In this document: one piece after another, positions 46,222-54,884 of the stretch | Position numbering within the stretch: the first letter of the stretch is position 1 | Layout of the letters: the number at the start of each line of letters is the position of its first letter | Origin: Nesterenkonia natronophila | GTDB lineage: Bacteria; Actinomycetota; Actinomycetes; Actinomycetales; Micrococcaceae | NCBI RefSeq assembly: GCF_003595215.1 | Contig: NZ_QYZP01000001.1 | Location: 310,001 to 374,000, forward strand | Length of the DNA: 64,000 nt | Direction of reading: 5' to 3' | Program-made: the position numbers and the translations under genes | The notes under the pieces: model-generated | What the model saw: the letters and a program-made list of their open reading frames with translations, nothing else | Databases searched by the model: none | Told to the model about the DNA's origin: nothing

Positions 46222-46789
46222 CCTTTTGGTTCTGCTGGCATCCCTAACCGCAGGGGTGGCTGCGTTGTTCGTACTGCCACCAGTTTCAGTCTCCAGAAGC
46301 TCTGTCAACCCCCTGAAGAGACTTCATCGGCGACGCCGGCGCGGTGGGAAATCTGGCGAGATGGCTGATGCTGGACTGCTGCTCGAGCTCACCGCGGCGC
46401 TTCTCTCGGCAGGGGTGGGCATTGAGGCGGCCCTGGCACGGCTTTCTGCCACCGTCCCAGGCACGGAGCCTCTGGCCGGTGTGCAACGGGCGCTCGCGGC
46501 GGGGGCCTCCTGGGAGCAGGCGACTGGAATGACTGCTGAGTACCCGCAGCTCCGTGTTTTCTGTGATCACCTGGGTTTCGCCTACGCTACCGGTGCTCCC
46601 AGTGCGCGCATGCTTCGAGCCGCCGCCCGCAGGGTCAGGTCCGAGCTCCGCCACGAGGCAGAGGCTGAAGCAGAAAAACTCGGGGTGAGAATGATGCTCC
46701 CCCTAGGTATGTGCTTCCTGCCGGCGTTCGTGCTGGTGGGTGTGGTGCCGGTAGTGGCGAGTATGCTCCCTGATGCCCTCGGATTCTGA
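46214..46789 (+). CDS. tadC: TadC-like type II secretion F-domain membrane protein
   Basis: 191 residues: first membrane segment, basic loop (RRRRRGGKSG), helical part (LLLELTAALLSAGVGIEAALARL) and a last membrane segment (MMLPLGMCFLPAFVLVGVVP). GTG 46214 overlaps tadB. The final 89 bp plus 20 bp past the stop are repeated at 50390-50498. In other actinobacteria DUF4244, tadE and tadG follow directly; here a foreign segment follows and those genes are 8 kb away on the other strand. Confidence 0.87.
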   Translation: MPDLLVLLASLTAGVAALFVLPPVSVSRSSVNPLKRLHRRRRRGGKSGEMADAGLLLELTAALLSAGVGIEAALARLSATVPGTEPLAGVQRALAAGASWEQATGMTAEYPQLRVFCDHLGFAYATGAPSARMLRAAARRVRSELRHEAEAEAEKLGVRMMLPLGMCFLPAFVLVGVVPVVASMLPDALGF

Positions 46790-46809
46790 GCCCAGAGGTC
46801 CAGTCACCA
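46701..46809 (+). repeat. Direct repeat, left copy (3' end of tadC)
   Basis: 109 bp identical to 50390-50498 except for three mismatches. It covers the last codons of intact tadC and 20 bp after the stop. The two copies are 3689 bp apart and bracket the CPBP-MFS-bactofilin cassette. Confidence 0.92.
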
Positions 46810-46988
46810 AGTGCACAAATCATGGTACTGGCCGCCTGCGAACCGGCATTACCTCCGGTATCGATCAGAAGCGGGATGAACAGGGCCAGCACCACTAGCC
46901 ACATCGCTCGTCTTCGGGCCAGTCCGAGGACGGTAGCAGCCAGATAGGGCCTGGCAAGCGGTTCTGCACCACCGGCAGGGTAGGCGTT
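46810..46988 (-). pseudogene. Decayed internal fragment of mgtE
   Basis: Minus-strand copy of the part of mgtE that lies at about 50906-51150. Translated, it gives GGAEPLARPYLAATVLGLAR and then FIPLLIDTGGNAGSQAAS, about nine in ten bases like the intact gene. A 72-bp in-frame deletion has removed the segment between two CCAGCACCA repeats (50980-50988 and 51052-51060 in the intact gene). Both ends of the gene are missing, so it is dead. It adjoins the tadC repeat directly. Confidence 0.88.
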
Positions 46989-47076
46989 CTCAGCCCATAG
47001 GAGCCTTCATCGCGTCTGACTTGGGGATTACTATGAGAATTAGGACTGTTTGCGCGAGACGGGGGAGGACTCAACT

Positions 47077-47871
47077 GTGTCGAGATCCTTTCCCGTGGAA
47101 ACGTCCTGTCCCCGCACCAGGTCCTTTCGGCCGTGGTGGTTCCTGGCTCTTACCTTTGTATGGACGTGGTCTTTCTGGTGGGCTGCTGTCTTGTCGGGTG
47201 GGAGTTGGGCCGATCCCCTTAGCTTTGGGCTTTTTGCGCTGGGCGGGGCGGGGCCGCTCCTGTCGGCCGCACTGTTGTTGCGGGTTGCTGGACGACGGCG
47301 GGAGGAGATGGACTTCTGGCGTCGGGTGGTCGATGTGCGCGTACTTGGGGTTCGAGAGTGGAGTCTCGTCGCAGTGGTGGCGCTCTTGCCTTCCGTGGTG
47401 GGGCGGGTCGTCTCCGGGAGTGACGGCCGCACGATCGTTCCCGGGGCCGTGCTGGTCTTGGTCGCTGCTGTGGTCGCTGGGATCCTCGAGGAGCCCGGGT
47501 GGCGCGGGTACGGCCTGGACGCATTCAATGACCGACACGGTGCTTTGGTCGCGGCGGGCATCATAGGCTGCGTCTGGGCTCTGTGGCACCTGCCGCTGTT
47601 CTTCCTCCCCGGGTCTTACCAAGCGGGGCTGGGCCTCGGGTCGGGCGGTTTCTGGTTGTTCGTATTTGGGCTGTTCGCGCTGTCATTCGTTTACGCGGCC
47701 GTCTATTTCGTTACCGGACGCAGCATCCTGGCGGTGGTCGTGTTGCATGCGGGGTCAAACGCGGCAGGGGAGTTAGTTTCCGCACCGGGTGAGCGGACTG
47801 TCGAGTCGGTCGTCACGTTGCTCATGACCCTGGTGGCAGTCATTGTGCTGGTGCGCCGTGTCCCGGGGTGA
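47077..47871 (+). CDS. CPBP-family intramembrane glutamic endopeptidase
   Basis: 264 residues with about eight membrane segments. The Rce1-like active site is present: EEPGWRGYGL (about 138), WALWHLPLFF and a late VVVLHAGSNAAG. The family includes prenyl-protein proteases and bacteriocin self-immunity proteins. GTG 47077 follows GGGGGAGG; the frame is open upstream to TTG 47050. First gene of a three-gene cassette lying between duplicated host sequences. Base use is noticeably rich in GTG and GGG codons compared with the flanking tad genes. Function in this cassette is unknown. Confidence 0.88.
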   Translation: MSRSFPVETSCPRTRSFRPWWFLALTFVWTWSFWWAAVLSGGSWADPLSFGLFALGGAGPLLSAALLLRVAGRRREEMDFWRRVVDVRVLGVREWSLVAVVALLPSVVGRVVSGSDGRTIVPGAVLVLVAAVVAGILEEPGWRGYGLDAFNDRHGALVAAGIIGCVWALWHLPLFFLPGSYQAGLGLGSGGFWLFVFGLFALSFVYAAVYFVTGRSILAVVVLHAGSNAAGELVSAPGERTVESVVTLLMTLVAVIVLVRRVPG

Positions 47872-47916
47872 CCGCGGCCCCGAGGCGCGCGGAGTCGCCC
47901 CGAGGTCGGAGAGGTG

Positions 47917-49191
47917 ATGAGGATGAGGCCCTGCGCGCCAGACACCGGGTGGGTGCCGTGGTTTGGTCTGAGCCTGTTTGTGGCCGCCGCCTCGGCTGGG
48001 TATTTCTACAATCTCACCTTTGTGCAGCTGGGGTTGGTCGACCTGGGTGCACGGGTACTTGAACTGTCGGAGGGGAGAATCGCCCGGGCGATGGCCCTGT
48101 TGGCAGGTGTGACTCTATTCGTGGCGGTGGGCACGGGGTTGGTGATGCACCGTCGACGCTGGAGTGAGAGCTTCGAAATCAAGTTGCGACTGTTGGCTGT
48201 CGTGGTGGTTCTGCAGACACTTCTGACCGCCTTGGCTCCACTGCTGAGTAGTGAGGTGGGATTGATCGTTTGGATCGTGATCGCTTCGGTTGGTTTGGGT
48301 CTCGGAGTACCCAGCCTGTTCGGACTCACCTGCGACCTGGTGCCCACCCGTCACCGCGGCACTGTCGCAGCCGCGGTCACATCGGTGGCATTCCTGCCTG
48401 CTGCGGTCTTCTCCTCAGACTGGCGAATCGAACAGTTCGCCGCCCAGCTCTTGTGGTTAATGGTCCCCAGTGCGGTGGCCTTGGTTATTCTTGCGTTCGT
48501 TCCGTGGCCGGTGACGGCTGCACTCTCTGGACAGCACCGCTTGCCCCGTTACGGGCCCGGGCGTTTCGTGACTCAGGACGCGCGCGGAGGGCTGAGACGT
48601 GCGTTCACACTCTCCCTGGTGCTCATGTTCGGCCTTTACTTCGTCGACAGCTTGGGGTTCTTACGCGTTGTCGATACCCCCGTCTACATGGGTTCTGCAT
48701 GGCACTCGACGGATTCTGGCACACTGTGGGCGATCGGAATCACGCACGTGATTGCTGCTGTACTCGCCGGAATTCTCTATCGAGCTCTGCCTCAAAGAGT
48801 CCTGCTGGGTTGGGTCTTCGGACTCTTCGCGCTTGTCCAACTCAGCTACGTGTTGCACGCGCTGACCACCCCGGAACTGCCACCCACCCTGGGTCTCCCA
48901 CTGCTCTACGCAGTGGCGGTAAGCATCTACACTGTGCTGAACTTCTCGCTCTGGGCGGATTTTTCCACCCCGGCCACGATCGCGCGCAACACCGCCATCG
49001 GGGTCGGGGTTTCTGGCTGGCTGGCGACGTTTCTGAGCACCTCATTGTCGATCTGGTGGTCCGCGATTGAGCTTCCGTTCGCCGAGCACCTGAGGGCGGT
49101 GGCTGCGATCAGCCTGCTCTTGTTCAGCCTTTGCGTCCTTCTGTTCCTCCTCCCGGAGCGGCAGCGATTTCATCAGGAGGAGTCTTCATGA
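47917..49191 (+). CDS. MFS-like polytopic membrane protein
   Basis: About 424 residues with about twelve membrane segments. It has an MFS look (CDLVPTRHRGTVAAAVTS after segment 4), but no clear motif A and no family I can name. Long loop around residues 200-225 (SGQHRLPRYGPGRFVTQDAR). ATG 47917 follows GGAGAGGTG. It is 45 bp after the CPBP gene and overlaps the next gene by 4 bp, so it belongs to the same operon. Could be an exporter or a lipid-handling protein; not resolved. Confidence 0.7.
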   Translation: MRMRPCAPDTGWVPWFGLSLFVAAASAGYFYNLTFVQLGLVDLGARVLELSEGRIARAMALLAGVTLFVAVGTGLVMHRRRWSESFEIKLRLLAVVVVLQTLLTALAPLLSSEVGLIVWIVIASVGLGLGVPSLFGLTCDLVPTRHRGTVAAAVTSVAFLPAAVFSSDWRIEQFAAQLLWLMVPSAVALVILAFVPWPVTAALSGQHRLPRYGPGRFVTQDARGGLRRAFTLSLVLMFGLYFVDSLGFLRVVDTPVYMGSAWHSTDSGTLWAIGITHVIAAVLAGILYRALPQRVLLGWVFGLFALVQLSYVLHALTTPELPPTLGLPLLYAVAVSIYTVLNFSLWADFSTPATIARNTAIGVGVSGWLATFLSTSLSIWWSAIELPFAEHLRAVAAISLLLFSLCVLLFLLPERQRFHQEESS

Positions 49192-50162
49192 CTACGGTTC
49201 CAGGCCCTCGCCTGCGGCCTCTACTTTCGATAGTGCTGGGGCTGGGGTTCTTGCTCGCTGGATGCGGGATGCCCGCAGAGGCAGGCCGTTACTCAGTGAC
49301 GGTGATTACTCAGCAGCACCACGTGGTCGAAGGCGGTCAGGTTCTGTTCGGGGATACCGTGGTGCTCGGCGGGACGGTGGTTCTAGCCGAGGGGGCCGAG
49401 AACCGAGGGCCCGTGACCGTCCTCGCGGGTGAAGCGCGGATCAGCGGGGAGGTTAATGGGGACCTCACGGTGCTTGGCGGGGACGCGATTCTCACCGAAA
49501 CCGCGGAGGTCAGCGGTGACGTCACAGCGACCGACGGTGCCCTCACCCTCGACGCCGGGGCCGTCATCGGGGGGAGCACCACAGACCAGCCCAGTCCGGT
49601 CACGGCGTTGGAAAGCAGCAGGCAACCTCTCGCCCCTGCGGAACGGGTGCTGAGGTTCGTGATTGTCATGATGGTCATGGCGGGTTTCGCTTGGCTCGTC
49701 GCTCACCTCGCGCCGCGACCGCTGCGCCGCACGGCCTCCGCAGCGACGGGTTTTCCGCTGACCAGCGGGGCGTTGGGTGCCCTGGTGCTTATCTCAGCCC
49801 TTCCACTCGTGGTATCGATGGTATTCACTCTGTTTCTAATCCCTGTCGCCGGTGTCGTGCTGATCGGCTTCGGGTTGACGTTGGCTTACGGTCTACTGGC
49901 CGTCGGATGCACGCTAGGAGCCCGCATCGCCCGCCATCTCGGGTGTTCTTTGTCGGCCCCCTGGGCAGCGGCGCTGGGCACCGCAGGACTTGTCGCGTGC
50001 CTGCAGATAATTGGTCTCATCCCGTTCCTGGGAGTTGCCGTAACAGGGATCGTGATCGTGGTCTCCATAGGGGCGGTCTTCCTCACTGGCTTTGGTATTC
50101 GCGGATATAACCCTCCTGATGACGAGCTCGAGCAGGGCAGCCCACGAGGTGTCAGTTCCTGA
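49188..50162 (+). CDS. Bactofilin-like (polymer-forming) lipoprotein with C-terminal membrane segments
   Basis: 324 residues. Signal with lipobox LLAGC (about 28), then a right-handed beta-helix like bactofilin/polymer-forming cytoskeletal proteins: repeated short strands GDTVVLGGTVVLAEGA, NRGPVTVLAGEARISGEVNG, DLTVLGGDAILTETAEVSGD. After a linker there are about four membrane segments (from residue 150) and a short polar tail. Bactofilins are usually cytoplasmic, so this secreted, membrane-tethered layout is different. AGGAGGAG precedes ATG 49188; the ATGA overlap with the MFS gene shows coupling. A hairpin follows the stop. Confidence 0.75.
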   Translation: MTTVPGPRLRPLLSIVLGLGFLLAGCGMPAEAGRYSVTVITQQHHVVEGGQVLFGDTVVLGGTVVLAEGAENRGPVTVLAGEARISGEVNGDLTVLGGDAILTETAEVSGDVTATDGALTLDAGAVIGGSTTDQPSPVTALESSRQPLAPAERVLRFVIVMMVMAGFAWLVAHLAPRPLRRTASAATGFPLTSGALGALVLISALPLVVSMVFTLFLIPVAGVVLIGFGLTLAYGLLAVGCTLGARIARHLGCSLSAPWAAALGTAGLVACLQIIGLIPFLGVAVTGIVIVVSIGAVFLTGFGIRGYNPPDDELEQGSPRGVSS

Positions 50163-50183
50163 TGGCACAGGAATCACGCTACC

Positions 50184-50217
50184 GGCTTCGCCAAACTCAC
50201 TTGAGAGTGGCGAAGCC
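50184..50217 (+). terminator. Hairpin ending the inserted cassette
   Basis: GGCTTCGCCA (50184-50193) and TGGCGAAGCC (50208-50217) are perfect 10-bp arms; the loop also contains ACTC/GAGT. It lies 22 bp after the bactofilin-like gene. The rest of the gap 50218-50389 holds only a short frame starting MVIELAPTWRVEML (50251-50379) that I cannot assign. Confidence 0.75.
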
Positions 50218-50389
50218 AAGGAAGCGCTCCGAACATCCCCCGGTCCCAAGATGGTGATCGAGCTCGCACCTACGTGGAGGGTGGAGATGCTGCGGCTGGA
50301 AGAGGCACGGTGGGGAGCACCCGAGGGAGTCTGCGAACTGGTGCAGGGACTCGTATCCGCGTCAGATGGGTGCTCCTAGTCGAGACTTT

Positions 50390-50498
50390 CCCTGGGTATG
50401 TGCTTCCTGCCGGCGTTCGTGCTGGTGGGTGTGGTGCCGGGAGTGGCGAGTATGCTCCCTGATGCCCTCGGATTCTGAGCCCAGAGGGCCAGTCACCA
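50390..50498 (+). repeat. Direct repeat, right copy (orphan tadC 3' fragment)
   Basis: 109 bp matching 46701-46809 with three mismatches. It still encodes GMCFLPAFVLVGVVP and the tadC stop (50476-50478) but has no upstream tadC. It marks the right edge of the inserted cassette and abuts the 3' side of intact mgtE. Confidence 0.92.
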
Positions 50499-50542
50499 CG
50501 CTCCGGCTACCAACTGTCTCCGCCCATCCATGAGCCTGTCGC

Positions 50543-51910
50543 TTACCACACCGCCAATGCTGAGGCGGCAGTGGCCAGCTGGTCACCTAGTACTGCGTTG
50601 GCGATCAGGAAGTAGATGATCAGACCGGTTGCGTCCACCAAGGTTGTCACCACTGGTGCGGAGAAGACCGCCGGGTCAATCTTCAGCCGCGTGGCGATCA
50701 GCGGCAGGATGCCTCCGACGCTGGAAGCCCAGAAGCAGACCACCAGCAATGTGAGCGAGATGATCAGCCCAATGTCAGTCCCATAGAAGATCGAGGCGAT
50801 CGGGAACCCGATGGCTGCCAACATCACGCCTAGCAGCACTCCTACGCGGGCTTCCCTCCACAGGATTCTTGGCAAGTCTCGGAAGCGAACTTCACCCACC
50901 GCCAGTGCACGAATCATGGCACTGGCCGCCTGGGAACCGGCATTGCCTCCGGTATCGATCAGCAGCGGAATGAACAGAGCCAGCACCACCATCGATTCGA
51001 GTGTTTCCTCGAAGAACTCCAGGACGTTGACGGTGAGCACTGCGGCCAGAACCAGCACCAACAGCCACACCGCTCGGCTTCGGGCCAGTCCGAAGACGGT
51101 AGCAGCCAGATAGGGCCTGCCAAGCGGTTCTGCACCGCCGGCACGGTAGGCGTCCTCTGTGACTTCTTCTTCCAACGCTTCCATGGCGTCGTCCACGGTG
51201 ATGATTCCGATGACTCGGTCTTCAGAGTCCACTACTGGCAACCCGAGAAGATCAGCATCCTGGATGAGTCGACCGGCGACTTCCCGGCTCTCATTCGCGG
51301 TGACGCTGTAGGCATCAGTGAGCATCACGTCCTGGACCGGGGTTCCCTGAGGGCTGGTGACAATGTCACTCAGTGAGACAATGCCTACGAGGCGCCGCTG
51401 CTGGTCAGTCACCGGCAACACTGAGTACTCATCAGAACGCCCGGGACGGTCCTGAAGCTTCTGCAGAGCTGCCTCACGAGTGCTCTCTGGAGAGACTGTC
51501 ACCACAGCGGGGACCATCATGCGCCCCGCTGTGCCCTGCTCATATCCCAGCAGTTCAGCTGTAGTGTCTCGCTGGTCCCTGGAAAGACCTTCCATCAGCC
51601 GTGTCGCGACCTTGGCAGGGACTTCATCAAGGAGGCGGGCTCGACGATCGGCTGGCATCGCTTCGACCAGCTCTCTGACTCGTTCTTCCTTGAGCCCTTC
51701 GAGCAGGGTTCTCTGGTGTTCAGGATCCAGGCGTTCAAAGACCTCCAGGGCCTTGTCCTTCTCCATGAGCCGAAATGCGACGGCTTGCTCAGATGGATCA
51801 AGACGGCCAATCTCTTCGGTCACGCGAACGGCGTGGTTTCCATGGACCCAAGTGCGGACTTGGTCGGTGGCATTGGCGCCGATCAGGTCGCTCAGGACAT
51901 CGGTGGACAT
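50543..51910 (-). CDS. mgtE: Magnesium transporter MgtE
   Basis: 455 residues. Mg2+ channel of the inner membrane. Order: superhelical N domain (LDPSEQAVAFRLMEKDKALE, LLEGLKEERVRELVEAMP), two CBS domains (VLPVTDQQRRLVGIVSLSD, VVDSEDRVIGIITVDDAME), then five membrane segments with FIPLLIDTGGNAGSQAAS and the ion-coordinating Asp late in LKIDPAVFSAPVVTT. The cytosolic domains close the pore when Mg2+ is high. ATG 51910 follows AGGGAG; the frame extends 22 codons further. A partial decayed copy is at 46810-46988. Confidence 0.96.
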   Translation of the reverse strand: MSTDVLSDLIGANATDQVRTWVHGNHAVRVTEEIGRLDPSEQAVAFRLMEKDKALEVFERLDPEHQRTLLEGLKEERVRELVEAMPADRRARLLDEVPAKVATRLMEGLSRDQRDTTAELLGYEQGTAGRMMVPAVVTVSPESTREAALQKLQDRPGRSDEYSVLPVTDQQRRLVGIVSLSDIVTSPQGTPVQDVMLTDAYSVTANESREVAGRLIQDADLLGLPVVDSEDRVIGIITVDDAMEALEEEVTEDAYRAGGAEPLGRPYLAATVFGLARSRAVWLLVLVLAAVLTVNVLEFFEETLESMVVLALFIPLLIDTGGNAGSQAASAMIRALAVGEVRFRDLPRILWREARVGVLLGVMLAAIGFPIASIFYGTDIGLIISLTLLVVCFWASSVGGILPLIATRLKIDPAVFSAPVVTTLVDATGLIIYFLIANAVLGDQLATAASALAVW

Positions 51911-52408
51911 GACAGTACTCCCTAAAACATCAGCCCAGGGACACGACTCTCCCCGGCTATATGGACTACGGGGCAAGCGACCATGCGCTTCTTCAACGGT
52001 GGATCAAGAACAGGTGACTAAGGACGCCGAACGTCAGCGATTCTGCCCCTCTAAGTTCCCACATTGGAGGCGCCACTGAGTATCCACACAGCATCCCCGA
52101 TACGGGGCTACAGCAGCGAGATGGCAGTCAGCGACCGGGCTCAGAACAGTCGAGAGGAAGGAGGAAACGCGCGGTCGCCGCCCGGACTAGAAGATTCGTC
52201 CATGCCAGACTCCCCCCCCCCTCTCATCGATGCGGGGCCACAAAGCCACCGTGCTGCGGGACAAAAAGAATGTTCGCCTAAGAATGACATCACCAAATAA
52301 GCGCCTCTTGCGCGAACCGTTCTCAAACTAACATAGGCACTGATCTGAAACCAACCGCAGAAACACGACACGATCGACGCGAGGAAGGGAGCGCCGAGTC
52401 GCGTAATC
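51911..52408. other. 498-bp gap between mgtE and selO
   Basis: No convincing gene on either strand. It contains a run of ten C (52212-52221). The mgtE leader (about 51911-52080 read on the minus strand) could hold a Mg2+-responsive leader RNA, but I could not recognise M-box landmarks, so I do not call one. Confidence 0.4.
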
Positions 52409-53872
52409 TCACGTTCCACAAAATGTTCGGTAAGGGCCAAAGTTCGCAGGCGCTGGAGAGGCATAGCGAGTGAGGCCATCGCGCTCGTGGTAAGGATCGA
52501 TCACAACCTCCAGGAGGCGGTGAAAAGGTACGAAGTCGCCTTCGGTTGCCGCGTCAAGGGCTTCTTCCACCAGGTGGTTTCGCGGAATGTATACAGGGTT
52601 GATCCTGTCCATCTGCTCTGCGTTCGGGGAAAGCTGGCGCCAGCCCTCCAGCCAGGTGTCGAGTGCCTCGACATCTAACGCCGTCTGTCGGACAGGTTCC
52701 ATATCACCACGGGCGGCGTGATTGAGCGCCCGGAAAAAGGAGGTGTAGTCGACTGATTGTTCCTGCATGAGAAGGACCAGGTCATTAATCACCGGTGAGC
52801 TCACCTCCTCACTGAGGTCCTGGGACAGCCCGAGCTTGCTATTCATGCCGCGCAGCCAGGCAACGCTGTATTCACGTTGGAAGCCACCAAGGGCTTCCTG
52901 CGCCAGGGTGATGGCACGCTCTTCATCGTCGTCGAACAACGGAAGCAGTGTCTCGGCAAAACGGGCGAGGTTCCACTGGGCGATCGCGGGTTGGTTGCGG
53001 TAAGCGTAGCGGCCGTTCTGGTCGATAGAGCTGTAGACCGCAGCCGGGTCGAAGGTGTCCATGAACGCACAGGGGCCGTAGTCGATGGACTCCCCGGAGA
53101 TGGCCATGTTGTCCGTGTTCATCACCCCGTGGACAAAACCGACCAGCATCCACCGAGCCACAAGCTGGGCTTGAGCAGAGGCCACCGAGGCAAAGAGTGC
53201 ACGATACGGGTTCTCAGCATGTGCGGCCTCAGGGGCATGTCGGGTGATGGCATGATCGGCCAAGCGGCGGACCAGATCGGTTCCACCCGTGGCGCGGGCG
53301 TATTGGAAACTGCCTACGCGCAGGTGGCTTTTTGCCACCCGGGTAAGCAACGCACCCGGCAACGGTTTCTCGCGCTGCACCACCTCCCCGGTGGCGAGCA
53401 CCGCCAGAGAACGAGTGGTAGGAATGCCGAGGGCGTGCATGGCCTCACTGATAACGTATTCGCGCAACATCGGACCGAGCGCAGCCAGACCGTCGCCAGC
53501 GCGGGCAAAAGGGGTCCGCCCTGATCCTTTGAGATGAATATCACACAGCTGGCCTCCACCGTCGGTGAGCTCGCCCAAGAGCAGAGCGCGGCCGTCACCC
53601 AGGCGCGGAGAGTACGAGCCGAATTGGTGGCCCGAGTATCCCTGAGCTACTGGCGCAGCACCGCGGGGCACTCTGTTGCCCGCCAGCAGTCGGAGGCCAT
53701 CAGGGCTCTGCAATTCCGCGGGGTTCAGCCCCAGGTGTTCAGCCAGCGGTTTGTTGAGCGCAATCAGTCGTGGGGCGGTGACCGGCTTAGCTGACCACGG
53801 GATGGACAGCTCCGGGAACTCCCGAGCGAACCGGCTATCCACTGCAATATCAGGTCGTGCTGGGGCGCTCAT
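52409..53872 (-). CDS. selO: Protein adenylyltransferase SelO (YdiU family)
   Basis: 487 residues. Pseudokinase that transfers AMP from ATP to Ser/Thr/Tyr of proteins in redox control. Blocks: [20 protein letters not shown] (nucleotide loop), [18 protein letters not shown] with the Lys, [38 protein letters not shown] (active-site Asn and Asp), DYGPCAFMD. It ends YRTFCGT; the redox-active C-terminal Cys pair of E. coli SelO is reduced to one Cys. ATG 53872 follows GAGGTG; the frame extends 39 codons. Divergent from the cupin gene. Confidence 0.94.
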   Translation of the reverse strand: MSAPARPDIAVDSRFAREFPELSIPWSAKPVTAPRLIALNKPLAEHLGLNPAELQSPDGLRLLAGNRVPRGAAPVAQGYSGHQFGSYSPRLGDGRALLLGELTDGGGQLCDIHLKGSGRTPFARAGDGLAALGPMLREYVISEAMHALGIPTTRSLAVLATGEVVQREKPLPGALLTRVAKSHLRVGSFQYARATGGTDLVRRLADHAITRHAPEAAHAENPYRALFASVASAQAQLVARWMLVGFVHGVMNTDNMAISGESIDYGPCAFMDTFDPAAVYSSIDQNGRYAYRNQPAIAQWNLARFAETLLPLFDDDEERAITLAQEALGGFQREYSVAWLRGMNSKLGLSQDLSEEVSSPVINDLVLLMQEQSVDYTSFFRALNHAARGDMEPVRQTALDVEALDTWLEGWRQLSPNAEQMDRINPVYIPRNHLVEEALDAATEGDFVPFHRLLEVVIDPYHERDGLTRYASPAPANFGPYRTFCGT

Positions 53873-54073
53873 AGGTGCGACACCTCGGATCCTTCTGCAC
53901 ATTAGAGAACTGACCTTATATGTCCAGCATATGTGGCAACACTGAAGTTTCAGCTTCAACCAAGAGGTAGCGACATCTGCGTAGGCCAAATGTGAAAACC
54001 TGGAGCACTACCAATGGAGCTGAGAAGAGCTCGTTTGCGTGAAGAAACGAACCAGGGAGACGGAGAATACAAG

Positions 54074-54460
54074 ATGACTGCCACGCCCACGGTCCGACAT
54101 GTAGAAGAAACAGAAGAAGAAAGATGGTCTGACACTCGCGCCAAGATCTCGTTCAGAACCACCATAGGAGACGGCGAAACTCCAACAGAAGGTCTGTGCT
54201 CAGGTGTGGCGCGCCTCGAACCCGGCGGATGGTTGAGCCTCCACCGTCATCCCGTGACAGAGGTGTACCAACTTCTCACGGGTCAAGGAGTTGTGACATT
54301 GGAAGACGTCGACCACGCGGTACGTGCCGGTTCCTGCGTGTATATCCCCCCAAATCGAGAGCACGGCATCCGAAACACCGGAAACGTTCCTCTTGAGTTT
54401 ATGTTCGTGTTCCAGGCGGACTCCATCAACGACGTAGAGTACATCTGGTCTGAGAACTGA
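54074..54460 (+). CDS. Small cupin-domain protein
   Basis: 128 residues. Single cupin barrel: GGWLSLHRHPVTEVYQLLTG gives the metal ligands (His, His, Glu) of motif 1 and PPNREHGIRNTG the His of motif 2. Possible sugar or small-molecule sensing or isomerase role; no specific clue. ATG 54074 follows GGAGAATACAAG. Bases here are less GC-rich than neighbours at third positions. It lies between selO (divergent) and the inverted pilin genes (convergent). Confidence 0.82.
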   Translation: MTATPTVRHVEETEEERWSDTRAKISFRTTIGDGETPTEGLCSGVARLEPGGWLSLHRHPVTEVYQLLTGQGVVTLEDVDHAVRAGSCVYIPPNREHGIRNTGNVPLEFMFVFQADSINDVEYIWSEN

Positions 54461-54485
54461 CCTCTTCCACTTCATAGCGGGGCAG

Positions 54486-54884
54486 TCAGAGTGAGGCCTC
54501 CGGCGGCCCAGCCCGCGAGGATACGGTCGCGGTGAGCGGCCCCAGCGGGAGCGCATCAGGAAGGAGCGCAGACTCGACCTCGCGCGCGACAGTCACGGTC
54601 ACTTCGGTGGGGAACTCGCCGCCCACAGTACACTCTGCCAACATCGAGCCGTTCCGCTGGGCGACCTGCTCAGCGACCGTGCAGGGATCGCCGGAGTTGA
54701 GGCCGCGTGCGGTGTCTGCGGCGGCCAGGGCCGCCAGGTCGGAAGCCCGGCCTGCCTGGGTCTTTGCCGCTGAAGCCGCCCCTAGGATCACCACGAGGGC
54801 AAGCAGCGTCATCAGAGCCGCGATTAACCCCAGCGCCACGATGGTTCCGGACCCTCTTTCCCGGCCGAGAAAGCGGCAAATCAC
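54486..54884 (-). CDS. TadG/TadE-like pilus protein (Rv3654c type)
   Basis: 132 residues with one N-terminal membrane segment (GTIVALGLIAALMTLLALVV) after a short basic head ending ERGSG, and an outer domain containing LAALAAADTARGLNSGDPC, the mark of the actinobacterial TadG-like helicase-adjacent family. Two Cys (about 69 and 83) may pair. It overlaps tadE by 4 bp. Third gene of the pilin cluster. Confidence 0.82.
   Translation of the reverse strand: MICRFLGRERGSGTIVALGLIAALMTLLALVVILGAASAAKTQAGRASDLAALAAADTARGLNSGDPCTVAEQVAQRNGSMLAECTVGGEFPTEVTVTVAREVESALLPDALPLGPLTATVSSRAGPPEASL

Noticed and set aside
51911..52080. Possible Mg2+ riboswitch (M-box) before mgtE
   Set aside because: I could not find the conserved M-box blocks; only the position suggested it.
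52212..52221. Run of ten C as a phase-variable tract
   Set aside because: It is in a gene-free gap and not placed at a recognisable promoter or start codon.
52141..52479. 112-codon minus-strand frame between mgtE and selO
   Set aside because: No ribosome site, no family features, runs over the C tract and into the selO 3' end in another frame.
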